This document shows positions 10,193 through 20,613 of a DNA stretch of 25,458 nt, piece by piece (position 1 is the stretch's first letter; each line of letters starts with the position of its first letter). Under the pieces are notes generated by a model. The model did no database searches and was not told the origin of the DNA. It was given only the letters and a program-made list of their open reading frames with translations. The DNA is from Microbotryomycetes sp. JL201 (lineage: Eukaryota; Basidiomycota; Microbotryomycetes), in contig JAQYUZ010000080.1 in assembly GCA_033819885.1 (NCBI GenBank), positions 1-25,458 on the forward strand. The letters are read 5' to 3'. The position numbers and the translations under genes are program-made.

Positions 10193-11290
10193 CTACATTG
10201 TTGCTGACGCCGATACAGCGTCCGCAGTCCGCCGCAAGTTTGCATCCCATTCTTCGTACCATGTTGCTTCATTCTCTCCAAGTAGCAAGTCGCGCAAACT
10301 TTCCTTTAGGGTTGATGCCGATTGAACAAATTCTCTGGCCGAGTCGACCACATCGTCAAAGGGCGGGGTCAAGCTCATCGCCAGCTCATCGGCACTTGCA
10401 GACAGCGCATTCAAACCTGCAGAAATGGCTTGTAAAGCTGCTACGTCCGTTTCTGCACCTTGAGGCTTGCCCGTTTTTGCCATTAGGTGCTGGACCAGCA
10501 CTTGCCCCAGTTGAAGGAGTTCCACGGCTAGTTTTGGACAATTCGAACTGTCCGTCCTGCCTTGTTCAGTCTCCGCTCGACCTTGCGCTGACACGGCGCT
10601 GTGTTTTTGCTCGGCATCGCTTGAGCTAGATATTTCTTCTTCAATCTCGTCGGCAACGGCTGCAGCTTCCTCAATGCAGTCGTCCAGCAGCTCGAGCAAC
10701 CCTAACCACTCGGCTCGTCTAGCGCTGACCTCGTCTGCGGCAATGCCTTGTGTTTGTTCGACGACCGACCAGACCTCGCCTGTTAGACGCAGATTCGTGT
10801 CACGTTGTCTCTTGCGTTTGAGCGCATCTTCCAGCTCCAAAGCGAGCAAGGAACCCTGCAGCAGCCGTGTCTGCGCCTGCAACAGGACCAGGCCAGTAGA
10901 TCTACGGTAGATTACAGGCTTCGCGTCAGTCCTTGACGAGTGACGCGAGGTACGACTTGCGGGACAGCGTGCTCACTGTATTTGCTTCGACAGCAGACCT
11001 GCTTCAGGGCATGATTTGAGGCAGACGTGCAGTTTTGCGAGGCCGTCCTGCATTTTTGCCGCTGTTCCCTCGACGGCCGACACGGTGACCGGAGGCTTGA
11101 GGGCAAGAGACAATTCAGTCGACAGCTTTCCTAATGAGGCCGCTAGCATGACAAAGTCATGCCGGACATGGGTGATGGCGGCACCTGGTTGGCGAGCGTC
11201 GCCTGCTTCGATTGCCTTTACGGCCGCTTCACATGTCCCAAGACATGCCCTCAGGGCTGTTGAAGCTCCTCGAAAGTCGGGCCTCGACAT
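10193..11290 (-). CDS. GCIP/CCNDBP1-like (Grap2 and cyclin-D-interacting) family protein
   Basis: Exons (minus): 11290-10977 and 10901-10193; 1023 nt, 340 residues. The 75-nt intron 10902-10976 is supported because GTGAGC and the CCGTAG acceptor join the frames as SKQIQSTGLVLLQAQTRLLQ. The protein is almost wholly helical and acidic. It starts MSRPDFRGASTALRACLGTC, continues with SLGKLSTELSLALKPPVTVS, then has a central GEVWSVVEQTQGIAADE and LLELLDDCIEEAAAVADEIE, and ends with a long helical region. The length and the helix pattern 'W..V..T.....D...A....+..L..D...E' fit the GCIP family (human CCNDBP1, 360 residues), whose biochemical role is poorly known. The assignment rests on pattern, not on a catalytic motif. 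It is divergent from the gene at 11520. Confidence 0.5.
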
Positions 11291-11519
11291 GGACTTGGTA
11301 TGGAGGAAGCGTGTTCATAAGGCCTGCGCGCGCGGGTTTCTCTAGCGTCTCTAGTCGCGACAAGACCTGCACCTCAGGGCATGCAACAGAATGTCGATGG
11401 AGCGTTGACGACATTTTGACGACGACTTCGACTTCGGTTCACCGCAGGCGTGTCCTATGTGGTGACAGGAGGCTTGATGCTCAATCCGCGTCGCGACGCG
11501 TCACAAGACTAGTCGCGCT
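11291..11519. promoter_or_regulatory. Divergent intergenic region (GCIP-like gene / membrane-protein gene)
   Basis: This is a 229-bp gap between the starts of two diverging genes, so it probably carries both promoters. It holds repeated GACGAC/TTCGACTTCG-like blocks and one ACGCGT box at 11496-11501. No TATA box is evident. Confidence 0.4.
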
Positions 11520-12785
11520 ATGACCCCCCTTGTTCTCTGTTCCGAGCCCGCAAGTCAGACCCGACCTCGAACTTCACTTTTGCGGGAACGATCCAATTTC
11601 ACGCCAGCTCCTCCCTTCAAGCCCGCTTCGAAAGTCATGGCGTTCGCGCCGCGAGACGTGAACGTCCTCGTCGACACACACGCAGCACACGCGACCACAT
11701 TCGAAAAGTCGACCATGCGTACGTGGTCATTCCCACGAGGACCAGTCGCAGCTCCCCAAGACCAGACTCTGTCGCAAACGACCGTGCGCTTCGCCGAGCA
11801 AGGCTCGCCCGCACATTCCTTCGCGCACGGACGATCTTCGTCCATCGCGCCATCGCCAAACAAAGGCGCGGACAGCGACAGCAGCATCCATAGAGCACGA
11901 TTCCGTTCACGTGACTTCCGCAATCGCAGCACCGCGTCCGTTGCGCTTGCGCCTGCCGTATCCTTCAGCATTCTCTCACAAGAGAAGACTTCGCAAAGTG
12001 GCGTCGTATCGCGATGGAGAGCTAAACCACTCGCAGAATGGTTGCACTTGTTTGTTTTCTGCGCATGTCTGCTCGTATTTACGCTGGCCACCACTGGATT
12101 CGGAGTAACGCCGTCGATCTCGACACCCAAAACAGACTCGGATTTCGTGACACTGGATCAATCGAAATCGATCAAGGTGCCCATCCCAGATACTTTTGAA
12201 GGTCGGCGGTCTCTTCCGTTTGGCGAACAGGCTTCTGTGCTTGACTCAGAGCAGAACTCTCGTCCCGACATGGATCCCAAGAAGAGGCAAGCTTTCTTGT
12301 CTCGCGCAGAGTATTTGGTGCAGTACTGACAGGCAGACTGCTTTCTCCCCAGGTTCCTCCAAGTGCGCATCGCCGATCATCCGTCGCCCGATGCCGACGA
12401 GCTTCTCAAGGACGGCGAGCTTGTTGAGGACGACGAGCCTGTCGAGTACGACGAGCGTGATATGAGGGAGACAGACGAAGCGCCGAACAAACGCGAAGGC
12501 CTAGACACAAGTGTTAAAGAGGCGATACTTGATCCGAGGGAATCACTCGACGTTGACGAAACCGACCCTGAAGCCAACATTGACCTAGATGGGGTGGCAG
12601 CTGAGGAACAGACGGACAACGATGAAGGCTCAGATCAGGCTATCATCTTCTCAGAAGCCTCACAGAGGCCAGAGCCATACAATGAGATGAGTGATCGGTT
12701 CGGCGAACAGGGCGCAGCGGTCGACGCCGATTACGAGCACCCCCCGGAGCGCCGCCGCCGGGCCAAACCAGCCAGGCTCGCCTGA
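11520..12785 (+). CDS. Unknown single-pass membrane protein with acidic C-terminal domain
   Basis: Not recognised. Proposed exons: 11520-12298 and 12353-12785; 1212 nt, 403 residues. Residues 1 to about 170 are Ser/Arg/Pro-rich and look disordered, with basic patches such as RARFRSRDFRNR. One transmembrane segment follows (HLFVFCACLLVFTLATTGFG, about residues 178-197). After it comes a Ser/Asp/Glu-rich, highly acidic tail with LLKDGELVEDDEPVEYDER, ending in the basic ERRRRAKPARLA. No signal peptide is visible. A basic cytosolic N-terminus and acidic lumenal C-terminus would suit a type II protein. The intron 12299-12352 (54 nt, branch TACTGAC, acceptor CTCCCCAG) has a weak donor, GTCTCG. A donor at 12313 would need a 30-nt intron; without splicing the protein ends at 12329. 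ATG 11637 is an alternative start with good context. Confidence 0.5.
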
Positions 12786-13799
12786 GAAGCGAGCGATTGT
12801 TACTATGGTGCTGTAGAATGTTTCGTTGCAATGCACTACCACGAATATGTTGCTCGTGCACTGCCACCGGGGATCGGATTTTCCCTGCGCACGTGTTCCG
12901 CACAACGCGAGCTATTCGCCATTACCCCTCTGAGATGTTCTGCTGTCTAGTAAGTCCCTTCGACGCCTGAAGTTGGCTCGTACCTCCCTTGATATCCGTC
13001 GAAGGGCATCCTTGGAGTGCCCAGCTTCCATATTCCGCCTAATAAGCCATGTCAGTATGGCACAGGTTCTGTTATCGCCCAATCTGTGCTTGGTGGACTC
13101 GCAGTTTTTGCGTGAATATCGACGCAAGCTCTTGCTCTAACATCGAAAACGCAACGCTAGAGTTGCCCTGTGGCGACCTCGACCTGACCTGCAAAGCAGG
13201 AGGACGCGTCATTTGGCGGCAATTGGGTTTCCTGCGCTCCAAGGCTTAGCAATCTTCCACGATTCACAGCGAGTGATGACGGACTGACTTGGAATGTGAG
13301 TTCTTCGATTTTTCCTGGCAAACTTTGACGGACTTGCACTCTATGGCGCGGGCCGTGACCTGTGCCTTTACTTCCTGTCTAGATGCAGTTTTGACCTCAA
13401 TTACTTGCTCGTGGGCATCGTGTTGAATCATTTCCAGAGGCGGCTGAGCAGTCAGCTCAGCGGTGGTGCTGTAGCAGTCATCGCCTGTGCGTGAGTGTGC
13501 CTTCAGGGTTCAGTATCGTCTCGAATGCTGACCGTGCATGGTGGCGGGTTCGTGCGCGTCGTTGCTTGCGACCGTCCGGCGACGGTGTTTGCTCCGTGGC
13601 CGACCTTTTGAGCGGCGAGCGGAATGTCGGTATCCTGATATTGCCAATTGAAGAGATGAACCAGCTCATGAACGGGGAAGGCGGAAGCAGAGGCGGTGTC
13701 GCATCGGGCAGACTCTGAACAACAGATTCGCCCGGTGGCAATTCAAACTACAACAAGACAAGAGCATCACTACGGGATCTGACTACTCGTTCAATCTCA
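12786..13799. other. Unresolved 1-kb stretch, possible small spliced membrane-protein gene
   Basis: No protein family is recognised on either strand. The plus strand has splice-like signals. A short ORF beginning MFCCL meets GTAAGT at 12951. After a CTAAT branch and the acceptor ending at 13055, a hydrophobic frame YGTGSVIAQSVLGGLAVFA follows up to a GTGAAT donor at about 13108. GTGAGT donors recur at 13296 and 13491, and 13383-13490 has an open frame FDLNYLLVGIVLNHFQRRL. A 10-bp inverted repeat (CCCTTCGACG, 12956-12965, with its complement at 12997-13006) lies in the first putative intron. A minus-strand ORF (13478-13741, 87 codons) is proline/arginine-rich and looks like chance. I cannot build a complete gene here with confidence. 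Confidence 0.3.
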
Positions 13800-14845
13800 C
13801 TAAGCTCGCTTGAGCAACCTGCGCGCGCCATGAGTCAGTCCTTGGATGGGACCGCGGTCAAAAGAGTCATCCTGACCAATTCAATGTCAAATCAATGTTG
13901 TGTTGGGATTTTGCTGGATGTCACGTCACTTGTCAATTGGTGACTTCGCCAGCATTGTGCTTGAAGAGCTCTCACCTGAGACAGAGTAGCAGCTAACTTC
14001 GCGATTGGCGATTGTCGCCAGGTCCAGCGCAGATATTATGTCCTGAACCGTGGCATGTCCCTCAAGGTCGCTTTTGTTGCCGAGTACCTGAGGAATCATA
14101 TACACGTTCAAAGACAACAAAACAGCTGAGTCTGGCGAGACAACTCACGAGCAGGGGAATCCCAAGCAGCTGAGGCTTCTCAAGCAATGCGTGAAGTTCC
14201 GCACCCGCAGCTGAGAACGTGTCTTTGTCGGCCGAGTCCACCAAGAACCTGGTGGGTGGCGCATGATCAGCGCTTGACCCATTTTGGTAATGACGAGCGA
14301 GGCCCACACTATGGCGGCAACACCCCGACAGTATCTCTCCCACATTGATCGAAACCGAGGCTGGCCACCGATGTCTGTAGAGAGGCCGTCATGGGAGGGT
14401 TCACTATACCTTTTCCCGAAGCACATACCCCACAGCTTGAAAGTCTGGGCAGCATAGCGTCATGTCTCAGTCAATAGGATGCTGCGACAATGTGAATTCA
14501 TGCGACGCACAACATTGCCCTTGGTCACCTTTCTTAGGTTGAAGCCGCTGTCGTGAAGCTTCGAATTAGCTTGAGGGCAGGCGCGCCCATGAAATCTGCT
14601 AGACTAGAACACTTGCACAGTGGGGATCATCGAGCTGTTGAATTCTCCTGAAGCCAGCACATTGACCAGCGAAGTCTGTATCAGAGGACCGAGGCGTCAG
14701 ATCTCGGGCGGCAAGCCGTCCACATGAGCGGCAAACCTGATTGACGAAGACGTACCTTGCCAGAATTCTGCAATCCAATGAGCGCAATATCCGCATGCTT
14801 GCTGAAGAAGAGGCCGCGCAACCAATTCAGGAATGCCTGAAACAT
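13800..14845 (-). CDS. ARL8: ARL8-type small GTPase (Arf-like)
   Basis: Arf-family GTPase of the ARL8 group, which in animals links lysosomes to kinesin. The group is missing from budding yeast. Exons (minus): 14845-14756, 14675-14617, 14547-14511, 14444-14429, 14374-14308, 14248-14149, 14087-13976, 13913-13877, 13818-13800; 537 nt, 178 residues (human 186). The start [14 protein letters not shown] is an amphipathic helix lacking Gly2, as in ARL8, so no N-myristoylation is expected. Nucleotide motifs are GLQNSGKTS (24-32), switch [43 protein letters not shown] (126-130) and CYSVSAK. The C-terminus [13 protein letters not shown] matches the family. Exon 4 is 16 nt and exon 9 is 19 nt. Intron 14548-14616 uses a GC donor (GCAAGT); the overlapping GT would break the frame. 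Confidence 0.93.
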
Positions 14846-15093
14846 CGCCCAGGTACCCCGGCCGGCGGTCCGACAGGCACCAAATGGCTCGCCAGCAGAG
14901 CCGTCGAAAGTCCCTGTTCTGCCGGTACTCGAGGGAGTAGCTGACTGCGGTGCGCCGTGAGTGACAACGCACCGCGTGCGCCGAGGGCATGTTATTCGTG
15001 GGTTCTGTCCGCAAAGTCCGCACAGAATGACGTCATTGGCACCACGAATGTATATGCATGACAAAACAGACGTTTGACGTATACAAATGTCCC

Positions 15094-16652
15094 TCAACCT
15101 GCCTTGATGAAGGCTTCCAGGCTTTCGAGCAGATGGGCCCGCTGGTCCTGGCTCATGACCTTTCTCGCGAGATCTGCTCGCATGTCTTCAATCACCTTCA
15201 GCTTCAACTCTTCATAGCTGGGAGCCGTACTCGGCAACGTGACTTGGAACTGAAAGCCGTTAGCAGCAGGAATCGCCGAATCGCCGATCTGTGTGGCGCT
15301 GCGGCTTCCAGTCTTGTGCTTCAACGGTCCATTAATCTTCGGCGCGGGCATTGGATTCTTCTTGATGGCATTGCTCACCATCGCGAGACCTGTTGGAGGG
15401 CGAGGGCGGCGGATGATGTCTTCGGCCTGGCTTGCTTCATGCCTGTCCATAATGTCCCAGTCGTCCGCGTCGTCCTGCAGACCCTCAGTATCACTACCCA
15501 AGTCGTTCGAATCGAGTTCACTGGCAACGAATTCTCCCAGCGGACTTCCGTTGACAGACTGGATCACGATCGATTCGCCTCTTCGCGGTCGTCGCGTTGC
15601 ACTCTTGCCACGAATAGATGGCGTGGCCGGTAATTGGGTATTGAAGGTGCTGCATTCTACCGACATTCTCGTTCTGGCTCCTGCATCATTGTGATCGTTT
15701 TGAAGGTCGGAACGCAGTCGTAGTCTTGCTCCGCGGACAGACTGTACAGTGCCAGAGTTTCCCCAAACAGCATCAAATTGAGTCAGATTTTCTACACATT
15801 GTAGGCAGAGACATCAAGATTCCTCTGACCTGTTTTGTGGCGGAGGATTTAGTCGCTCTGTCTTTTCTGGCTTCTGTCAGTTTTGTAGGTTGACCACGAA
15901 CTCTCTTGGTCGAACATGTTGAGGTGTCACGATTGGTGCCTGCTCGAGAGTATTTGCGTCAACACAGGGCTCTGCAGACGCCTCGGAGGCGACGTACTGT
16001 TGACGGGGGAGTGCTGCTCGCCGCGTTTCCTAAGATTACCGTGGTGAGCTCCGGGTCAGTACAGAAAGTTTCGTGTGTGCGCAACGACTGCGAATGAGAA
16101 ACCTGAATATGAGCCTACCTCTTGCGTGCCGATTGCTCAACCTGGCTCGTCATGCTCGCCGCTTGCTGCACGCTGGCGCTGACAACGCTGCGCAGAGCGG
16201 CATCGTGGTCTGCTGAAAACGTCGTGACAAATTCGCGCATCGTCATGTCATGGATGCGTGTGTCAATGGCCGCTGTAGCCGCCTGCCAATGTCTGCGCAT
16301 AGCGTCGAGTCGGAGCATCTGGTTGCGGCGCAAAGCCTGCAGTTTTGAGGTGGCTGAGACGCAATGGAAGTCAGCGGGGCCCTCGCCGTGTGAGTTGACA
16401 GGGCTCACCGTCGAGCTCGAATGTGTCGAGCATGGCTTGTAGTTCGACGACGGCGTAACCCACGCGCGAGCTATGCGAGCCATCGTTGGATCTGTAAGTG
16501 TCATTGACATGATGCGAGATAGACTTTGCGAGCTGGCTGGCATCCCGGGACGCGTCTGTCGCCGTAAGATGGGCCGTGTTGAGTGACGCGGACTGGTCGA
16601 TGAGCGCCTCGCGCGCCAAAGTAGACTTGGCAGTTTTGCGTTTTGGCGGCAT
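15094..16652 (-). CDS. Borealin-like chromosomal passenger complex subunit
   Basis: Probable borealin/Nbl1 family member, the scaffold partner of survivin and INCENP that places Aurora B on centromeres. Exons (minus): 16652-16409, 16353-16119, 16029-15998, 15939-15830, 15741-15094; 1269 nt, 422 residues. The N-terminal half has a helix, LQALRRNQMLRLDAMRRHWQ, then TRIHDMTMREFVTTFSADHD, which resembles the borealin pattern 'RI..+P...R.M.+.+F...Y..D'. The middle is basic and low-complexity (KRVRGQPTKLTEARKDRATK). The C-terminal half has TQLPATPSIRGKS and RRGESIVIQSVNGSPLGEF, matching the borealin C-terminal 'GE.....NGSPL' signature. It ends with SYEELKLKVIEDMRADLARK, a helix. All five exons join in frame. 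The assignment depends on short motifs; another kinetochore or spindle protein remains possible. Confidence 0.62.
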
Positions 16653-16783
16653 ATCGTGTTTCGAGCTCAGTCAAGACCGATCGAAGGCGTGTATGGGGGG
16701 GCGTGCCGGGGCGGTTGTATGAGGCAGAACGGCTTCGCTCAACACGACGCGCGGGGTCTCGTTCTTTCTGCATGCATAACGCC
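16653..16783. promoter_or_regulatory. 131-bp bidirectional promoter (borealin-like / BRN1)
   Basis: The gap lies between the start codons of two divergent mitotic genes. A G-run (GGGGGGG at about 16694-16700) and a CGACGCGCGGGG block near the BRN1 side are visible. No perfect ACGCGT is found, only CGACGCGC. The true untranslated regions must overlap or be very short. Confidence 0.55.
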
Positions 16784-19576
16784 ATGCCGCGAAAGGGAGG
16801 CGTCTTACAAGATGCGCATCGTCACAATATCCCCAACGACGCGCTAGCTCGCTCCAACAAGACACAACAACAGCGCACGCCAACAAAGGTCGCGGCGATC
16901 GCAGCTGCTAATCGCGCTCGCGCCGCCGCCGTCGCAGCAGCAGCAGCGGCAGCCTCGCCACGAGATTCTGCAGCTCAAGACCTTGTCCAGCAAGCTCAAG
17001 CAGCACCCCTCGTCGTCGAGTCGCAGCGGTACGAAGAATGGATGAAGATCGCGACCGACAATGTGAGTCGGATCGCATGCTGTGGCGCGGCGAGCTCGCC
17101 TTGCGTCAAGCTTCTTGGTATTGACATGCACGGAACCTGTCGCTTTCTCTTTCGTCTCACTGCAGAAAATCACGTCGACAAACACCTGGAACTTGGCGCT
17201 GATCGATTACTTCCACGACATGACCTTGTTGCGCAACGGAGACGACAACTCGATCAATTTCCAAAAGGCATCCTGCACACTCGACGGCTGTGTCAAGATT
17301 TGGACGAGCCGAGTCGACAGTGTGGCGACAGAGACGGGTAAACTCCTCAGCGGCTTGGCAGACGACCGTAAGCATATTCTTGGCCATTATCAGCGAAAAT
17401 TGATTCAACTCACCAATTGATGAAACGTAAGCAGATGGTTCAGCAGAAACAGCACAACAAGACGATGACGTTGACGATGATGAAGGCGAAGATGAGGAAG
17501 GAAGAGACAAAAAGGCAAGAAAACGAGTAAGCAGGCTTCCACGCTGGCGAGCTACATTCGTCTTTCTCATCGTTGGATGTGCCCTTAGACCGCGCGTCAG
17601 ACTGCCACTTTAGCAGACTCGTTCAGCAAGGTGAAGGCCAGAGCCCTGGACCTCGAATTCACAGTCGATCCTCTCTTCAAAAAGACGAGTGCTGACTTCG
17701 ACGAAGGCGGAGCCGGCGGGATTCTGATGAACCACCTTGGATGTGACGGCACAATGCGGGTTGTTTTCGATGCCGGAGACGCAAAACTGTCGCAGGACGA
17801 GGATGTAGATGACCCGGAAGGCGACGACAGTGTTGCTTCACTCGACTTGTCTGCGCTAGCTGGTGCGTTGTACGCGTACGCAAGGTTCGTCAGCAGGAGG
17901 CTGACTTTTCCCTTCAGCTAATTTTCTCTCAAACGGCCTCGAGGCTGTGGAAGGCATGTCTCTTTGCCCATCACTTGCAACATTCAGATTCTCTCTCGAG
18001 ACGAAGATCGACCTTGATCTACTTGGCTCTGCAAACGACTCTGATGAGGAAGAGGGCGACAATGGGCCAGCTGGTCGGCTCTCACCCGCACATTTACCGT
18101 TACCTATGCTGCCTGATTACGACGATGATGCAAATCGTGAATTTGGAGGAGAGGGCTACATGGCTGATGCTGCGGAGACGGACTTCTTCGCAGCTGATGG
18201 ACGTGACGCCCTGGCATCCGAAGATTCGCTCTCTTTCGCTGCCGGCGATGCGCAACATTTCGACACGCGTCAAGTCGGGCCCAACCATGTCGTTTCAGCC
18301 GATGGAAGCAGCGATCAGATGCTTGACTATTTCGACCGAAAGCTCCACAAAAACTGGGCAGGACCGGAACATTGGAAAATGCGCAGAGCTCCGAAAAAGC
18401 GCAAGTTCGGGGATCTTCGATAGATACTTCAATCCTTTTTTTGTGCTGACATGTGTTCCTGAACACTCAGCGGAAGACAGGCCTGCGCAGAAGCAGCAGA
18501 AGGAGAAGATTCCGTTTACCATAGACTTTTCAGCTCCTCTACAGCTTTCTGCCGAGGACTTGTTCGCTCCTGCGACCTCATCAACGATCAGGCTCTCGAA
18601 GAAACCCGGGTCAAAGACGACCAAGGGTGGACCGACGCCGCGCGACGATTTATTCATGTTACCGGACGATTGCCGATTCACAAGCGCGAGTCTGCTTCGG
18701 TTGTTCCTCAAGCCCAAGGTTTCGGTGAGCCACAAGGCTATGTAGTTGAAGCGGCGGAACTAACATCCTGCAACAGTTGCGAATGCGAAAACGTTTGACA
18801 GCTGCGCCCGTTGCAGAGCTGTGGGGTGGAGCTGTTATTGACGAGGATCTGGGAGGTGAAGACCTGGCTATGCAGGTCGACTATGACGACGATGGTCCGT
18901 ACATGGTGTTCTATGATCTGTGCTGGATTGTCCTCGGCTGACGCGCTGCAAAATCAGTGGTTGACGACTTTGTGGTTCCCTTCGATACGCAAGTTTTGAA
19001 TGACGGAGACGAGCACAGCAGTGCTTTGGACGTAGATGACGAAACCGGCGTGACGAGACATGAAGACATGGACGACGTCTTAGCCGAAACGCAAGGGCAG
19101 CTGAAACGTGTCAAAGTCGAAAACATCAATTATGCAAAGCGAGCCAAACGTGTCGACGTGAAGAAGCTGAAAGAGAGGATTTGGAGAGAGCTCGAAGACG
19201 TGGCCATCCCCGTCGACGATGTGAGTGTTGCTTTCTGCCTCAAGTCAGAACGAGCGTCAGCGGTTTCGTGGATCTTACAAGACCATCTCAACAGTTGCCG
19301 GCGACATCGAGCTACTTACCCCAGCGCGGAGACAGCGAGCAGCCACTTGTGCCGGTCGTGACTGGCCTGCGCAAGGCGTATCCGAAAGACAAGATGGACG
19401 AGATTTCTACGTCATACTGCTTCATTTGTCTGCTTCATCTGGCCAACGAGAAGGGTCTGCGGATCCAAACTCCTGCTGTGGAAGAGGTCGACGCTCAAGG
19501 TCTCGATGACGGCCTGCAGCTGCGAAAGTCTGTCGGCGGACTCGAGCGGCTGCGCGTTTTGCGCGCACTTGCATAG
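16784..19576 (+). CDS. BRN1: Condensin complex subunit 2 (kleisin, Barren/CAP-H)
   Basis: Kleisin subunit that bridges Smc2 and Smc4 in condensin and is needed for mitotic chromosome compaction. Exons: 16784-17062, 17166-17367, 17435-17526, 17589-17862, 17918-18400, 18471-18724, 18777-18894, 18958-19220, 19295-19576; 2247 nt, 748 residues, the normal family length. The conserved N-terminal block reads YEEWMKIATDN, then NTWNLALIDYFHDMTLLRN and NSINFQKASCTLDGCVKIWT continuing SRVDSVATETGKLL. Middle motifs include ARALDLEFTVDPLFKKTSAD, MRVVFDAGDAKLS and KIPFTIDF. The C-terminal winged-helix region has YAKRAKRVDVKKLKERIWRE and SYCFICLLHLANEKGL. Intron 18401-18470 has a GC donor (GCAAGT), which is required to reach the frame of KKPEDRPAQK. 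ATG 16784 was chosen for its context; ATG 16772, in the same frame, is the alternative. Confidence 0.96.
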
Positions 19577-20613
19577 TGGACGACGACCTTCGGTCCAGAG
19601 GAATCAATCAGTACTGTTGTAATTTCGTGACTGCGTCTGCATCATCATACAATTATAATTGCGGAGGTCCGAATACTGCACGCTGTCCAATCGGCGCAAC
19701 GTGTTTGGGATTTCGATGGTCTAGGACACCATGTGACAAACCTAGTCGGGCCATCCCACTTTGCCAAAACGGCGTACTGTGATGCAACCGCGCTTCGCGA
19801 ATTTCCATACCTGACATGGTCGGGGACTACCAAATGGAAAGTGGTTTGAAAATGAAAAAAGAAGACATCTGTACACGGATGATCTGTCAGCCTTTGGGGA
19901 AGCAGCGGATGGAATGAAGGATTATGGTCATACATTGAGCGTGATCTGCAAGGAGCTAGGTCTGCCTGCTTGCGAATCAGGCGCTTAACCGGAGAGTCAA
20001 CTGCATCAAGAAGTGCCAGACAAACTGGAGCTCGAATCCATCGTCATCGCCAACAGCATAGTCGAATCAGCCACTAATCGCATATCCATAGGCATTAATG
20101 TGGACACCACATCAGGCCTAGGATCATGAGGTGCAACTGCGATGGAATCCGTCATGGATGATTTGATTGTGATCCACTACAGGAATTACTGTGGGGAATC
20201 TAGAGCTGATACAAGCTGAAAATGCCCGACTTCTGGACGCGATGTAATCTCTAGATCGATAAACCAGCGGCATCAGTCTCATTGGTGAAACATGATGACT
20301 GCTCGAATCGCATGGACTTGCGCCGGAGATGGTTCATACCAATTTCTGCCCTATGACATTTCATTGTCAAGACAGCGGCCTGTGATTGTGATACGTGACG
20401 CCGTCTCAGGACACACACGAGGCGCTCAAATTATCTTGTAGCAACAATTTGCCGATCTAGTGGCGAGACGAGTGCTAGCCCCGCTCAACTGTAGCTAGCG
20501 TTGGAACATATATGTCTGTCTTTTTGTTTGCCTTGGTGTGTCAAGATCGGGTGGCTGACGAAAGGGGTGAAGGATGGGCACTTGTTCGTTCACGCGCAAA
20601 GTTCTCATATCTG
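19577..20613. other. 1-kb intergenic region without a credible gene
   Basis: After the BRN1 stop the sequence becomes less GC-rich, with A/T-rich patches around 19640-19670 and 19845-19865. All six frames are broken often. The longest ORF (minus, 19645-19935) has no recognisable motif. The last 100-150 bases before 20614 probably hold the promoter of the flavoprotein gene. An in-frame ATG at 20512 would extend that protein by 34 residues. I see no tRNA, repeat array or transposon end. Confidence 0.5.

Noticed and set aside
11555-12130. Minus-strand ORF of 191 codons
   Set aside because: It is antisense to the membrane-protein gene, has no motif and no splice partner, and the sense frame has a clear transmembrane segment.
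12313-12342. Very short introns (30-35 nt) ending near 12352 in the membrane-protein gene
   Set aside because: The TACTGAC branch would touch the donor. A 54-nt intron starting at 12299 also keeps the frame.
13478-13741. Minus-strand 87-codon ORF as a small secreted or nuclear protein
   Set aside because: It has no signal peptide, no conserved motif and no good start context. Proline/arginine richness is common in chance frames of GC-rich DNA.
15058-15633. Plus-strand ORF of 191 codons
   Set aside because: It is the antisense shadow of the borealin-like last exon, whose sense frame joins four other exons without a break.
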